Assembly (NCBI GenBank): GCA_959347315.1
Contig: OY365822.1
Coordinates: 13,964,519-14,028,518 of the forward strand
Length of the DNA: 64,000 nucleotides
Reading direction: 5' to 3'
DNA from: Bimastos eiseni
Lineage: Eukaryota > Annelida > Clitellata > Crassiclitellata > Lumbricidae
The notes beneath the pieces are model-generated. The model saw only the letters and a list, made by a program, of their open reading frames with translations. It had not been told where the DNA came from and did no database searches. The position numbers and the translations under genes were made by a program. This document shows, in pieces, positions 34,901 to 44,952 of this stretch; within the stretch, counting starts at the first letter, position 1; each line of letters starts with the position of its first letter.

Positions 34901-36930
34901 TCAGTAAAGGTCACAAGCTGATCTGCCGGTTTTTAAATCACCCAATTAATGATGATCATTCCAGATCTAAAGATGTCAATCTTGTAAGCACAGGTAAAAA
35001 CCTTATCTAATTTTGAGGTTAATTAGGTAAAGAAAAAAGAGATTATATAATCCAATCTGGTGACTCAAAATAGCTATAGTATTTAATATAATCAAACTGT
35101 AATTCATATGATATCTACATAGGACCTATCACTTGGAATAAAGACGCCAATTGAAATTCTTATATCCAGCAATATCCGACTCTTTAAAATCAAGTTCAAA
35201 GAACACCTTTTAACTACCGGTTTAAATAATTAGTATGTACAGACAGCATTAGTTACTAGTTCAGATAAATAATTACGTTTTGAATCTTCTGAACCTGCTG
35301 CTTTATTTTATGCAATGAAGGATAGGCCCTGTTAGTGGGACCCATCGGTCCCTTAGGGGTTTATGCTTCCCCAATTATCCCTCCTCTCCATGTACTACTG
35401 TTTTATTATGCACTGTCATCAATGTTGATTGAGGTGATAATAAAAACATTTGGTTATAGTTGGTTATGGTTAATGTTATTAGGTAATTACTGGAAATGTT
35501 CTAATCTGTGGACTGTTGTAAAAAAACCACCGGCAATGATCTGACCCTGTTTGACCTATGATGTCATTCTCACCTCGTTTAAGCTGGATTTTTCTATCAC
35601 TAATCTAATCAATTCTTAAGATGACTCTTATAAAAGCCAGCGATTTCTTTGAACATGATCAGTGTCATTTGATATGATCATAATTTTCTATCAAAAACTT
35701 GAGGTAGAAATTAAATACTTTATGTGAGCACATCAGCTGGTTAAGTCGAGCTACTGGTAACGTATCTGTGTTGTATCTTTTGACTATTAATCTGTATTGT
35801 AATGGTAATAATAAATGATGAGGATGTGATCTTTCAGACGATGTGGAAGAGTTTCATCTATGGCGACATCGAGTGGCAGCTGAAGCGATCCGATTATCCA
35901 ATGCTTGAGATCAAGGCAAAGAATACGGGTGGCAGGCAGCAATCGCAGGCAGCCACTCTACACACAAAGCAGGTCTGATCTAGGGATCGATCGATCAATA
36001 TTAGATTTGATTGTGTTGGATCGGTGTGATTGATTGATTGATCAGTATTTGAATTGGCCTATATTTTTTCTTTCAATATCTTGTATATTGTGACTAGGTA
36101 GTGTAATTGTAATGATGGCAATTTTTGTATCACTGGTAGCAGATAGTTACTTCTAGATTCAGTTGTAATGTCAACATTCCGTGCCAGTACCAGGAGTTAC
36201 AGTAAATAGCATTTCAACCGATTTAAGAAAAATTGACAGTTTTAGACTCCTGAATATAATTCTAATGATTTAATTGGATTATGGGGTGGGGGTGGGTTGC
36301 AAGTGACAGCAAAAGGGTGTACAGTGACCGAAAAGTAACCCTCCATTTATCTTAGTTGATGACTTGAATATGTTGATAATTGGAGTTGCTGTCAATTATT
36401 AAGGTCGTTATGTGAAATTAGTGTTACCTTGAAAGGTTCCAAGTAACTCCTTGCATACAAGCATTTATTTAATTTCAAGCGATTGGCTTTGATTATTTTT
36501 AATTTATTATTAACAAATGTTTGTAAAGTGCACATTTGAAATATAGTTATGGAAGTCAACAACATAATATATTCAGAGAGAATATCTTCATCGACTATGA
36601 AATGAGTTTAAACTAAGAATATCTTAAACTGATGCAGGCCTAGTGACAAGCAAGCTTTGTTTCTTTTTAAAACCTGTTATCTATATATTAATAGCTATTA
36701 GATCTGTTTTCTCGTTAAGGTGTTCTGGCAACTGGACTTGGATTTTCACTTTGTCTGTCTCAACAACCCCACTAACTTGATGCAGCATTATGCTTTAGAA
36801 ATGTTGATATTACAATAAGTGTTGACATGTATGATTTGTTCAGTGCTTATTGTACTGATAGAGTCTTTTGTAGGCTGGTTTGATTGAGCATCTAATGACG
36901 AAACTGTCTCAACTACATGGTGGCAATTGA
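18898..36930 (+). CDS. KRIT1: KRIT1 (CCM1) orthologue: ankyrin-FERM scaffold protein
   Basis: The 18 exons are: 18898-19183, 20315-20407, 22083-22221, 23614-23682, 25215-25407, 26141-26253, 26730-26882, 27555-27711, 28530-28637, 29544-29648, 30079-30142, 30833-30987, 31127-31296, 33106-33235, 34076-34159, 34828-34899, 35838-35972 and 36874-36930 (TGA). All phases agree, giving about 760 residues (human 736). Landmarks recalled from vertebrate KRIT1: A-V-L-R-P-K near the start, NPAY at 203-206, NPLFGSDL at 248-255, GLGQPDYSK, ankyrin repeats about 299-437, Y-L-M-D-G-S, F-T-I-W-I-C-S, L-Q-L-K-P-E-H-K-P, Y-G-S-A-F-F-T-G and H-T-K-Q-A-G-L. The family binds Rap1, ICAP1, CCM2 and HEG1 at cell junctions. 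The third motif is NKFW rather than NPYF. ATG 18898 follows an acceptor (TGTAG|ACT), so a 5' exon exists upstream and may add a few residues. AATAAA occurs at about 37605. Confidence 0.93.
20525..20612. repeat. GGCT and GACT tetranucleotide repeats
   Basis: A run of about thirteen GGCT units is followed by GACT units in KRIT1 intron 2. Shorter GATT runs lie at about 19201-19226, 19877-19896 and 20289-20312; the last ends right at the acceptor of the exon starting at 20315. Confidence 0.95.
21270..21610 (-). mobile_element. LINE 3' end, minus orientation
   Basis: The words GGGAGACCCAAATAGGGACTG, CCCGCTAGTTAGGGCAACC and downstream AT-rich sequence match the 3' end of the LINE copy at 53100-53590, where the corresponding words are GGAGACCCAGAAGGGACTG and CCCGCTAGGTAGGGCCACC. 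No protein-coding remnant is visible here. Confidence 0.6.
21818..22066 (+). mobile_element. tRNA-derived SINE ending 16 bp before a KRIT1 exon
   Basis: It is a full copy with A box TGGCTGATTGGTTAGAGC, B box GGTTCGACTCTCG, body GGACCTTGAGCAAGTCC, and tail GATATCAAATAACAG followed by four TTGTA units. The tail runs into the acceptor region of exon 3 (starts 22083). Confidence 0.93.
22655..22745 (+). mobile_element. Old, diverged SINE head and body fragment
   Basis: GACCGATTGGTCAGAGCC (A box), GGTTTGAGCCAAGGC (B box) and AGGAACCTTGAGCAGGTCC are recognisable; the 3' half is lost. Confidence 0.6.
22885..23120. repeat. CT-rich simple repeat (TCTG/TCTC)
   Basis: Long runs of TGTC and TCTC words lie in KRIT1 intron 3. 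All three forward frames are open and rich in Leu, Ser and Cys, but this is only a by-product of composition. Confidence 0.95.
23262..23452. repeat. 27-bp minisatellite, about seven units
   Basis: The units start GGTTGTCCTAGGTCAACA and end ATAATAAGA. The period of 27 is a multiple of three, so both strands stay open for about 90 codons. It lies in KRIT1 intron 3. Confidence 0.93.
24253..24425 (-). mobile_element. tRNA-derived SINE, minus orientation, head lost
   Basis: It begins with the TTTATTTATTTATT tail and GATATCGCCCTTCTTCC, then the body to CCCTACACAGTGACTCC. The tRNA-like part is absent. Confidence 0.85.
24745..25070. repeat. 26-28-bp minisatellite with GGATCCAAAGG units
   Basis: About twelve units are built from GGATCCAAAGG, ATGACCATTCTATGT or GAGGCCATTCCA. 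Two unit types alternate, so a dimer of 54 bp keeps frames open on both strands. It lies in KRIT1 intron 4. Confidence 0.9.
25425..25650. repeat. TTA/TTG trinucleotide repeat after a splice donor
   Basis: About 200 bp of imperfect ATT, GTT and CTATT units start about 20 bp after the donor of the KRIT1 exon ending at 25407. Related AT repeats recur at 25912-25980. Confidence 0.93.
27774..27826 (+). mobile_element. SINE tRNA-like head only
   Basis: It contains GGCACGGTGGCTGATTGGGC followed by the AGAGCGGTCGGCCC block and CGCTCAGCATG. It breaks off directly into the 27836-27957 tandem repeat. Confidence 0.7.
27836..27957. repeat. About 12-bp tandem repeat (ATTACAAGATT)
   Basis: Roughly ten imperfect copies of AATTACAAGATT with variants GATTTC and GATTGC follow the broken SINE head in KRIT1 intron 8. 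Confidence 0.85.
29152..29393 (-). mobile_element. tRNA-derived SINE, full length, minus orientation
   Basis: It starts with the CATTCATTCATT tail, then GAAATTTGATACCACCCTTC. The body and the tRNA-like head (B box complement GGCTTGAACCCGCG, A box complement GCTCTAACGGCTGC) follow. It lies in KRIT1 intron 9. Confidence 0.9.
29780..30055. repeat. About 17-bp minisatellite (AGCCAGTTGGCTATAA)
   Basis: Some sixteen imperfect copies of AAGCCAGTTGGCTATAA-like units occur. Each contains the short palindrome AGCCAGTTGGCT, so single strands could form hairpins. The array ends about 20 bp before the KRIT1 exon at 30079. Confidence 0.9.
30457..30832. repeat. 27-bp pyrimidine-rich minisatellite ending in a splice acceptor
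   Basis: About thirteen units each start ATTTATGTAGAGCTA and end TTTTCTCTTGCC. The last unit reads TATGTAGAGCTTTTCTCTTT then TGCAG and is itself the acceptor of the KRIT1 exon at 30833. Every unit carries a branch-point-like and polypyrimidine stretch; only the last clearly ends in CAG. Confidence 0.92.
31480..31720. repeat. Degenerate GGTAAAGGTAA tandem repeat
   Basis: Irregular GGTAAAGGTA and AGCAAAGGTA words fill KRIT1 intron 13. They generate several donor-like GGTAAA motifs. Confidence 0.8.
32088..32420. mobile_element. 333-bp relative of the 181-bp hAT-like element, internally amplified
   Basis: It has termini CAGGGCCGTACCGAG and CTCGGTATGGCCCTG. The 8-bp flanks are CTACCTGC (32080-32087) and CTATCTGC (32421-32428), one mismatch. 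Inside, a roughly 52-bp segment beginning ACTATTTTCAAAATGTG and ending GCTAGGCACAGGGC is present four times, against once in the copy at 1552-1732. That accounts for the length difference. Confidence 0.9.
33482..33600 (+). mobile_element. Fragment of a second tRNA-like SINE family
   Basis: GTTTAGCTTGGCGGAC and a B-box-like GGGTTCAAACCCCATCC are followed by TTTTTGCAAGAATTCAGCTCC and CCAACTCAGCTCC. The same order (B box, TTTCAAGATTTCTG, CAAACTCAGCTAA) recurs at 46615-46735. It is not a functional tRNA gene. Confidence 0.5.
34213..34440 (+). mobile_element. tRNA-derived SINE, full length
   Basis: It has A box TGGCCGATCTGTTAGAAC, B box GGTTTGACCCTCG, body, and tail GCGATATCAAATTTCGG followed by TAATAAATAAATAAATG. 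It sits 54 bp after the donor of the KRIT1 exon ending at 34159. Confidence 0.92.
35105..35400 (+). mobile_element. LINE 3' end, plus orientation
   Basis: A short plus-strand frame ending with TAG (about 35230) reads L-S-L-G-I-K-T-P and F-K-I-K-F-K-E-H-L-L, like the F-K-x-x-L-K-x-H-L C-terminus of non-LTR elements. It is followed by GGCCCTGTTAGTGGGACC and TCCCTTAGGGG, similar to the tails at 21270 and 53100. Confidence 0.5.
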
Positions 36931-37059
36931 TCTGAAGTTTATCCGAATTCTGACATCGAGTCATTTTCGAAACATGACATGCTATGGTCGATATGAAATG
37001 TTGTTGGACGTTGTTCCGTGATCTTCAGCGATGGAAATTGATTCAAACGGGTCTTCAGT

Positions 37060-37280
37060 TGGGTGTTATGAACTTCTCAACTTCGATTTGAAGATTTTAG
37101 TCAGGCATTTGACAGCATTGATTGGCTGTCATTTGATTGGTTGTCATCTGGTTAGCTGTCATTTGAAGATTTTAGTCAGGCATTTGACAGCTTTGATTGG
37201 CTGTCATTTGATTGGCTGTCATTTGATTGCATGCATCGTTTACCGGTGATCCACGAATTTTTAGTCAGGCCTATGACAGA
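37060..37280. repeat. Tandem repeat of TTGATTGGCTGTCA and TTTTAGTCAGGC words
   Basis: Two word types, GATTGGCTGTCATTTGA and AGATTTTAGTCAGGCATTTG, alternate just downstream of the KRIT1 stop codon. TTAGTCAGG recurs once more at 37388. It may lie in the 3' untranslated region. Confidence 0.75.
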
Positions 37281-40200
37281 GTTTATCCAGTTGACTGTAT
37301 TTGCGTCATCGTTTGTGTAGGGAGAGCTTTAAAAGTGCCGAACCAGTTGGGAACTGGTGGCTTGATGTACTTGCAGATATTATTCTTAGTCAGGTCTTTG
37401 ACAGTACTGAACAGTTTCTGATTGATGGATGTTTTTTGTGACTTTGGAAGCATTCCACTGACTTTTAATGGCATTTTTCTTGGCTGGGAAAGCCTGCCAT
37501 GTTCATTTTGTTGACTGAAACTGCTGAAAAGCGGGTCAAGTCTAGCAGTTGGAATGATGATTGAATTTGATTGACTAATGCAATCATAAGAGCAGTTGAT
37601 GTTTGGCAAATAAACTGATCAAAAGGCTGCTGTTTCTGATGACTAAAGCAATTGAAAGGGTGATAGGTGTACTGATAAAATGTCTGGTCATTTCGTCAGA
37701 TGACCAAACTGATCAGGTTATCAGATTCATATCAGATAATCAAAATTTTGATATTAGAACAATCCATTCAATTCCTTTTAAACAATGTTATTGTTCCAAG
37801 TTTAAATCAACAATCTGCTATTATTATCATCATGATTCCAATGCTCAGAATGGTTTCAAGATCCACTAATCCAGAGGGCTACATTAAATCTGTAATAATG
37901 ACAATTCGCATTCTGAAGGAAGTACCGGGGTAATACCTCAAATTAATTAATTTTAGCCAGTGATAAGCACAATAGAATTTTAAAACGATCCTTACCAAGT
38001 ATCTGCAAAGAGTAATTTAAATGATTGAGCATTTATTAGGCAAGCACACATAGCTTCTTAAATTATTTCAGGCTAGGTTTCAACGAACGATGACGGGAAA
38101 GTTGTTCAAACCCAAAGGTCAAAGACTTGTTGAAAAGGTCAACTGTTTAGTAGTGTGTGTAGGAGTGTCCGATGTTATGTTGAAGTAGACGCCAAGGGTA
38201 ATAATTTACATGGTAATTTTTTACATAAATTTGCTTATGTCTATTATGCTTATCTGGTTTATTCTAAAGATTTTGAATCTACTAAAGAACTGGCTACTAT
38301 GTGAGTTTGGCAATACATGCACTATTACATGAATTGCTCTTTTTTTAAGTTTATGTAATAATCGGAGGATTTGGCTGGAGGCCCAAACAATTCTACATTA
38401 TGCTAATTGTATTAAGTCGAGGACTTTTATGGGTACAGGACTTTTATGGGCTAATAAGATACCAGCCGGTTCAGTATCCTTAAATCATTTGTACTTTCAT
38501 TGCGATTATTTTAATATGCTCCTACCAGTTTAAGTGTTGGTCAATATAAACTCCAAGAAATGTTGTGGTTTTTACCATCAATAAGTATATTAATGTTTTA
38601 TTGGGGAATAGATTTTCTATGTGACCTTAATAAGATACTTTTAAAAATTAATATCAAGTGATACTTTAGTAATTCTAAACCAGTCGGTCATGAAGGTATT
38701 TTCGTTTCGTGATTTATTATTTTATGTAATTCATGTAAGGATTTGTTAGTCAAACATGGTGTCATTGGCGAATATGATAGCATTCAGCATAGCTTAGGCA
38801 TTTGGAAGAAGTTGTTCACTGGCTCCCTATCCGCCTGCACACTGACTACCCCAATTTATCTGCTCTCCTTTTTGGCTTCGAGTATCCCTGGGTGTTGCCC
38901 CCTAAGCTCCATATATATATATATATATATAACCTGAAGCTTTCTTAACTAAACTTATTACGATTCCTTTTGGGTGTGTTTGAGTTGGGAGTTCCTATGG
39001 GTAGTTTCATTGATTGGGTGCTATATAAATTCCCAAATGAATGATCTATCATAATTCATTACCCTACCAGGTCTATTCTATAATTTAAAAAAATTCATTT
39101 CCAGAATCAAATTTGTATTTCTTAATCAAATCTATGCATAAAAGCTTGGCCTGTTGTTCCTTAGAAGCTACTGGTCAGTTAGATTGTCATCAGTTTCAGC
39201 AGATTAAAATGCCAGCTTTCAGGAAATCATGTATATTAAAGTTAATTGAGCTGCTCCGAGAATTTGATTGGTCAGTAGGTAATACAATGAAAACCAAAAT
39301 AACGCCATAATGAAAGGTGTGCATTGCATAATAATATACACAATTATGTCACATTTGTTTAGGTGTGCTATTTATGTTAATTAATAAAATTGCCCTTTTG
39401 TTATTACTACCTTGATTACAAGTATTATTTGTAATTTATTAGTTTCACAAATGCGTTTTATAGTAGTTTTAACAAAGCCACAACATATATAAACTCGTTT
39501 ATATTGATTATATTTTAGTTAGTTTTGTTTTGCTGTTATTTATTAAGATTTTGGTTATTATCATGATTATAATATCAATATCGTCGTTATTCTCGATACT
39601 AGTATGACCTTTATTGTTTTGATTTTGAGAAGGTTTATTAAGTACCTTAGCACCTTTCCATTACACTGTGGTTAACCACAACAGGTTTACTAACAAACTT
39701 GGCTCTGATTTGCTAAGCGCTTGATGACCATTTTGTTTCTTCATGGTTTCATTTCATTTGGTCCGGAATGGCAATACATAAATTTTTAATTAGAATTGAT
39801 GGAGAAGAGTGTTATGAGGAATTGTTCATCAGTTTGTAGTTGCCCTTCAGAGCCCAAAACTCATGAAAAATAATTTTGTCCTTTTATATTCTTTGGTGGG
39901 ACTGACTTTTTAAACCTTTTGTAAACTTGATTTTATGAAGTTCTTTAAGTTCTTTAGTTCGTGTAATTATTACTATTATTATTCTGAATTTGATACTTTA
40001 TTGCACAGAATCACTATAGCCAACTTGAGACTAAATCGGTTCAATCTGAAGTTGACAAAGGAGAGGTACCTAGTTATGGGGACAATAGAAGGGTGACGAG
40101 GGCACCATGGACACCACCCATTTGTTGTTTGGTACTTTGAGTAAGCAACTAGACACCGCTGTGCAAATCACATGCGCCAAAACGAGAAGAAAAAGACAAA

Positions 40201-41082
40201 AGTGGTTCGAGGTCATTGATAATATGACTACTGTCAACAGAATACAATGTCGTGATAATGTGATATATATATAGGTTATGTGAGATTCTATTAAACACTG
40301 TTACTATAAGCCGTTCTGACCTGATCTTCCATGCAAGACAGTAGTTAGTTACTTATAGACAAATTAAATAAAATTGCCGATTCACATGTTACTGTTAACG
40401 GTGGTTGTGGGGTTAAAAGCCCCTTCACCTGTAAAGAAGACCACAGTAATGCAACACCACATCATTAACGCTCCAGGATTTGAACATGTGGCTTAACATG
40501 TTACACATTGGAACTGGTTTGTATGAAGTTGGCAGTTTGGGTTTTGGGTAGATGTTTATATGAAGTTGGCAGTTTAGGTTTTGGATAGATGTTCAACCAT
40601 TACAAAAAAATTGGGTTTAAACCCATCAGTCTATATTAACTAGTGAAATTAAAACCAACAACCCAAGTGTCAAAGGTTTTTGGGCAAAATTAGAAACAAA
40701 CGTCGTTGAACCTTTCAACCATCAACAGTCAAAGTGAGTCATTACCATATGAGACATGTATGTCACTTGCTGAGGGGTGAATCCTAAGACCACAACTAAA
40801 TTGATTCATTAACCCTTTACATACAAAAACTGCAACAATTAACACTTAGTACAATTAACAAATACTTGTTAAATATCCTTTAAATACAGACTCCCTGTAA
40901 GCTTCAGAAATGGTTAAAATCCTAGCCACAAAGGATCCAGTGAAGCCAATTAAACGACCAGGACAAGCTAGAGCATAAATTGTGAGAACAATGTCAAAAT
41001 GGAAAGACTCTCTGAATGAATTATCACACAAGTTAAAGGAAAAACGTGGGTTTTTCGGTACCCTCTTTTATCTCGTAGATAT

Positions 41083-41590
41083 CCGAAACCTTGACGTCGA
41101 CGGTAACATACCTGAAAAAGAGTTGAAAGATATCCGACTGACGGTCACAAACTTTACGCAAGCCAAGTTAAATCAGAGGGTAACATTTTTGGTATGTTTT
41201 TTGGAAGTTTTTCAGTGATATTTTTTATCAATTTTTAAGTTATGTCCATCTAAACTTGATACATTGCATTGTCATGTAAGCGTGAAATGTGTGCAAAATT
41301 TCGGCTCTAGGTCGACGGGAATATACATGAAAAAGAGTTGAAAGATTAATAAAAAAGGTAACAGTTTTGGTATGTTTTTTGTCAATTTTTCAGTTATATT
41401 TTAATCAATCTTTTCAGTTATGTCCGTCAAAATTTGATACGTTGCATTGTCATGCAAACGTGAAATGTGTGCAAATTTTCAGCGCTTTAGGTCGACGGGA
41501 ATATACCTGAAAAAGAGTTTAAAGATATCCAACTGAGGGTCAGACCGTGACAAACTTTACGCAAGCCAAGTTAAGTAAAAGAGGGTAAAT
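41083..41590. repeat. Three direct copies of a roughly 180-230-bp unit
   Basis: Units start at about 41094, 41311 and 41490 with GTCGACGG(T/G)AA(C/T)ATAC, followed by TGAAAAAGAGTT. The third copy is cut short after ACTTTACGCAAGCCAAGTTAA. The first copy is open for 78 codons (40982-41218); the second and third are not, so coding is unlikely. Confidence 0.8.
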
Positions 41591-42599
41591 AACAAAGGAA
41601 AGTGCTGATGAGAGGAAACAAGCAGATGTTGTAAGTAGAACTACTTCACACGTAGGATAGCGTCACATATCCAATCGTGACAGAACCTATCCACTCACTG
41701 AATATAGACACGGCGTGTGAAGTCAAATCAGATCTTCGACAATTCTGGTGTCCATGGTAGCACGAGTATTGGCAGTCATATAAGGTTAATTAATGAGCTA
41801 CGGAGCCTTGTTTCACAGAAGTTTCATGCAAAAGGCATCTACTGATGGTCCACCAAAACCTAATCAGTTCAGTAGACAGATTATCCACCAAAGAGAGGCA
41901 GCCTACGAATGGGGACAACAGTCAGGTTAACCAAAAAATTGAAAATACACACGAGCCCTCTCCCAAGGTGCAACTTGTAGCCCCACAAGTGAGCATTTTC
42001 TCCACAGTTTGGTCTTCAGTTCACACTAGAAACAAATTGCACCTTGTCTAACACCTATGAGACTGAGATGCATTAATCACTGCAACATCTAGAAACTAAT
42101 TTTTAAAACTGCGTCAATCGTCAACAAAGGGCAATCACTGACATCTAGGCTCTTATTAAAACGAATAGGGTACAGTCCATTTTCTTGCAAACCCAAGCAG
42201 AAGCTCAATGCGACAGATATCTTCGTAATAGTAATCTCAACATTTCTACAGCACCCACAAAAGCTAAGTCACAGGAATCAGCTTATTCACAGGTGCTTAA
42301 TCAAAACAGAATTGATAGGCAGGGGGTCAAAATAGTATGGGTGATTAGATTACATACCGGAACGAGTAGTACCCCAAAATTACAGTAACAGGGATCGGTA
42401 TCACAGCATGATCAATATGCAGAGGTGACTGAGAACATGATGAGAAATTGTGATGAGTAAAAATCAACCGAGTTACGTCACATAAAACATTAACGAAAAT
42501 CTTCGGATAAAATTCTGTCATCTAATCCAATCTGGTCAGGTATACAGGAACAATAGGATGCATGGAACTGAATCACATGTAGAGCTAACCAAACATTGC

Positions 42600-42609
42600 T
42601 ATATACATC

Positions 42610-42674
<65 letters not shown>

Positions 42675-42692
42675 CATATATATATACAAGCA
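42600..42692. repeat. TA dinucleotide tract with interspersed TACATA
   Basis: About 90 bp of almost pure TA, broken by ACATA. It is a simple-sequence tract with no other content. Confidence 0.97.
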
Positions 42693-42837
42693 CACGTACA
42701 TTATAGGTCTATTCTTTTCTGGAAGACCAGACTATTGACTTCAGGTTGTTTGGTCAGTTTCAATGCCAGGTCAGAGAATCTGGGATATCAAACCACTGGT
42801 GTATAATTAAATACGGGCAAAGTCGACAAAGGTCATG

Positions 42838-43078
42838 AATTTATTTATTTTTATTTATTCTGAAATTTGACATCGCCCTTCTTCCAACATCTTTTGCTCA
42901 GAAGTGCACATGCCTCGATGGCGCAATTGCAGTTGTATTGCGGAGCAATTGTGCGTGAAGGACTTGCTCAAGATCCCTACACAGTGAGTGACGCCTCGGA
43001 CCAGGGTCGGACCCGCTCACTCAGCACACACTGAATGTTACAAACCGGCCACTCTAACCGATCAGCCACCATGCCACA
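42838..43078 (-). mobile_element. tRNA-derived SINE, full length, minus orientation
   Basis: It has the ATTTATTTATTTTTATTTAT tail, GACATCGCCCTTCTTCCAAC, body, and tRNA-like head ending TAACCGATCAGCCACCATGC. Confidence 0.93.
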
Positions 43079-43313
43079 GAATGAGTATGCATGTCACAAG
43101 TGCAGCAGTTCTTGGAGGCATGGTAAAAAGGTGAAGCTATAAAGGTAAGATTCGTCTACGTGCACGGCAAAAGACTGCCAAAAGCAGCCATTGTTTGCAT
43201 GCACCGTGAAATTATCTGTTCTGCAAAGCCAAGGGAAGACTTGTTTCTGCCCTTCTACAGAGACTCTTGAAATCACTGATCAAAGGATCTTTAGCTGAAC
43301 CAGCAGACACCAT

Positions 43314-43625
43314 TAGGGATGAACCGAGGATGAATTGCTTGCAGAGTCTGAGTACCGAGTTTTACGAGTTAAATTTTTCCAAGTCTGATAAAAGTCTCAT
43401 TCTCCTGACTTTTGTCTGGCAGTTTACACAACTGTCATGAATATTTTAGTCTTGCTTTAGTTTACACTATGAGTACTAGTACTAATAGTAGCAGCATAAG
43501 TGTATTTAGTTTTGAAAACAGAAACTCGAAAAGATTAAAACTCCACCCCATTGTTTGTCCGAATCTGAGTTTGTGCCGAGTGCAAAGACAGTCGGGCCGA
43601 GCCGAGCCTCGTTGTTTCATCCCTA
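43314..43625. mobile_element. hAT-like miniature element with CCGAG words
   Basis: The ends are TAGGGATGAACCGAGG and CCTCGTTGTTTCATCCCTA, imperfect inverted repeats. The flanks GACACCAT and GACTCATC match poorly, so the insertion is old. A similar copy lies at 50532-50778. Confidence 0.65.
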
Positions 43626-44111
43626 GACTCATCTTCATCCCTCATCTTCACATCAAGAAACACTTGAGGTGAAGCACAAACAGAACAGAATTTCTGATTG
43701 ATACACACAGTCAATAACAAATGAAGCAACTTCAGACCCAAAACTGTTCAATGGGTTTTGATGAACACACAGCAAAAGTAGGAAGTTGTTACTAAACAGC
43801 TGAACATATACCACTCCAATCTTCCCTTGAGTCTGATCAGGATAAGTGGTTTTCATGCATTAGTCATTGCAATACTACCACCAACCACAACAGCACTTCA
43901 GACAATAACTGAACCATCACATCAATATTGTAATTAACCAACCTTTTAACATAAATATAATGTATCAAAACCCTTGTTGGGCTTTGTTTAATCAGCTTTG
44001 CCTTAAACCTTAAAGGGAACCAGTGAAGTTATGAAAAGTCAAAGATGCCTCAAGTTATTAAAAAGAAATCAGTTTATCCACACCCACAAGAAAAAACCTC
44101 AGTCAGTTTAC

Positions 44112-44165
44112 TACTCAGTCAGTCAGCCAGCCAGCCAGCCAGCCAGCCAGTCATCAGCCAGCCAG
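44112..44165. repeat. CAGT/CAGC tetranucleotide repeat
   Basis: Runs of AGTC and then AGCC units. Simple repeat only. Confidence 0.93.
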
Positions 44166-44554
44166 TTCATTTTGTACAGCACTGATCGGCAACACCTATA
44201 TTTTGAGATCCAAAATTTATACACTTGTTAAGAGATACTGCATCAACAGGACAGCTGTGGCTTGTGAAATACTTAAACGTTAAAACATGCTATGTTAAAT
44301 TGCTTGATGCATACATACATGAACCTGGAAAAGCTGTTTCAGATGTGGCAGCTATAAAAACAGCTATAAAAAACTGGTAGTGTAAGACAATAACCATGGC
44401 AAAAAAGGTTGTGAAAACTGCAGTGAAGGGTACTACCATCCATAAAGTGAGTCAGGGATCGACCACTAAAGAGATCTGCCAAGGAGAGGGAAAGGTGACA
44501 TAGATACAATACAGCTGTATTTGATGGATGGCCCTCCTTCAAAATTCAGAAGTG

Positions 44555-44665
44555 CACAAAAAACTGTACGACAGAACCTCGATGGCACTCGGTATTGTGC
44601 ATGAAGGACTCACTCAAGGTTCTTACACAGTAACCGCCTTAGTGGAGGCTTAAACCTAGACTCTC
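44555..44665 (-). mobile_element. Decayed SINE fragment, minus orientation
   Basis: AAGTGCACAAAAAACTG, CCTCGATGGCA and TGAAGGACTCACTCAAGGTT still match the SINE body; the internal portion is deleted and the tail is absent. Confidence 0.65.
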
Positions 44666-44952
44666 CACATTACAGGATGAGCACTCACCTTCGCCTAATG
44701 CCCTACTGGAGAGGGAAGTCATGCTCAACATGGATGTCGTCCTCTAAATCTGTACAAAGTACTCCACCCTGCAAGATCAATGGGTACTTAAGGCCTTCGA
44801 ATTTCACTGCACATCAGATGTCGGCATAGGGGACAGGTGATTGGCATGGGAACAAAAGAACGGGTAAAAACCAGGTCATATGTAGCGAACGTACCTTACG
44901 TACAACCCCAATTTAGATGCCAGATTCATTGGATTCAGTCAAAGTTGGAAAT

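Larger units (their letters stand above)
36931..44952. other. Repeat-rich interval between convergent KRIT1 and RhoGAP genes
   Basis: No coding exon is recognised. It contains repeats at 37060-37280 and 41083-41590, dinucleotide tracts (38910-38930, 42606-42690), SINEs, and a hAT-like element, each listed separately. The stretch 37.9-41.0 kb otherwise shows only AT-rich unique-looking DNA. The KRIT1 3' end must lie near its start (AATAAA about 37605). Confidence 0.6.
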
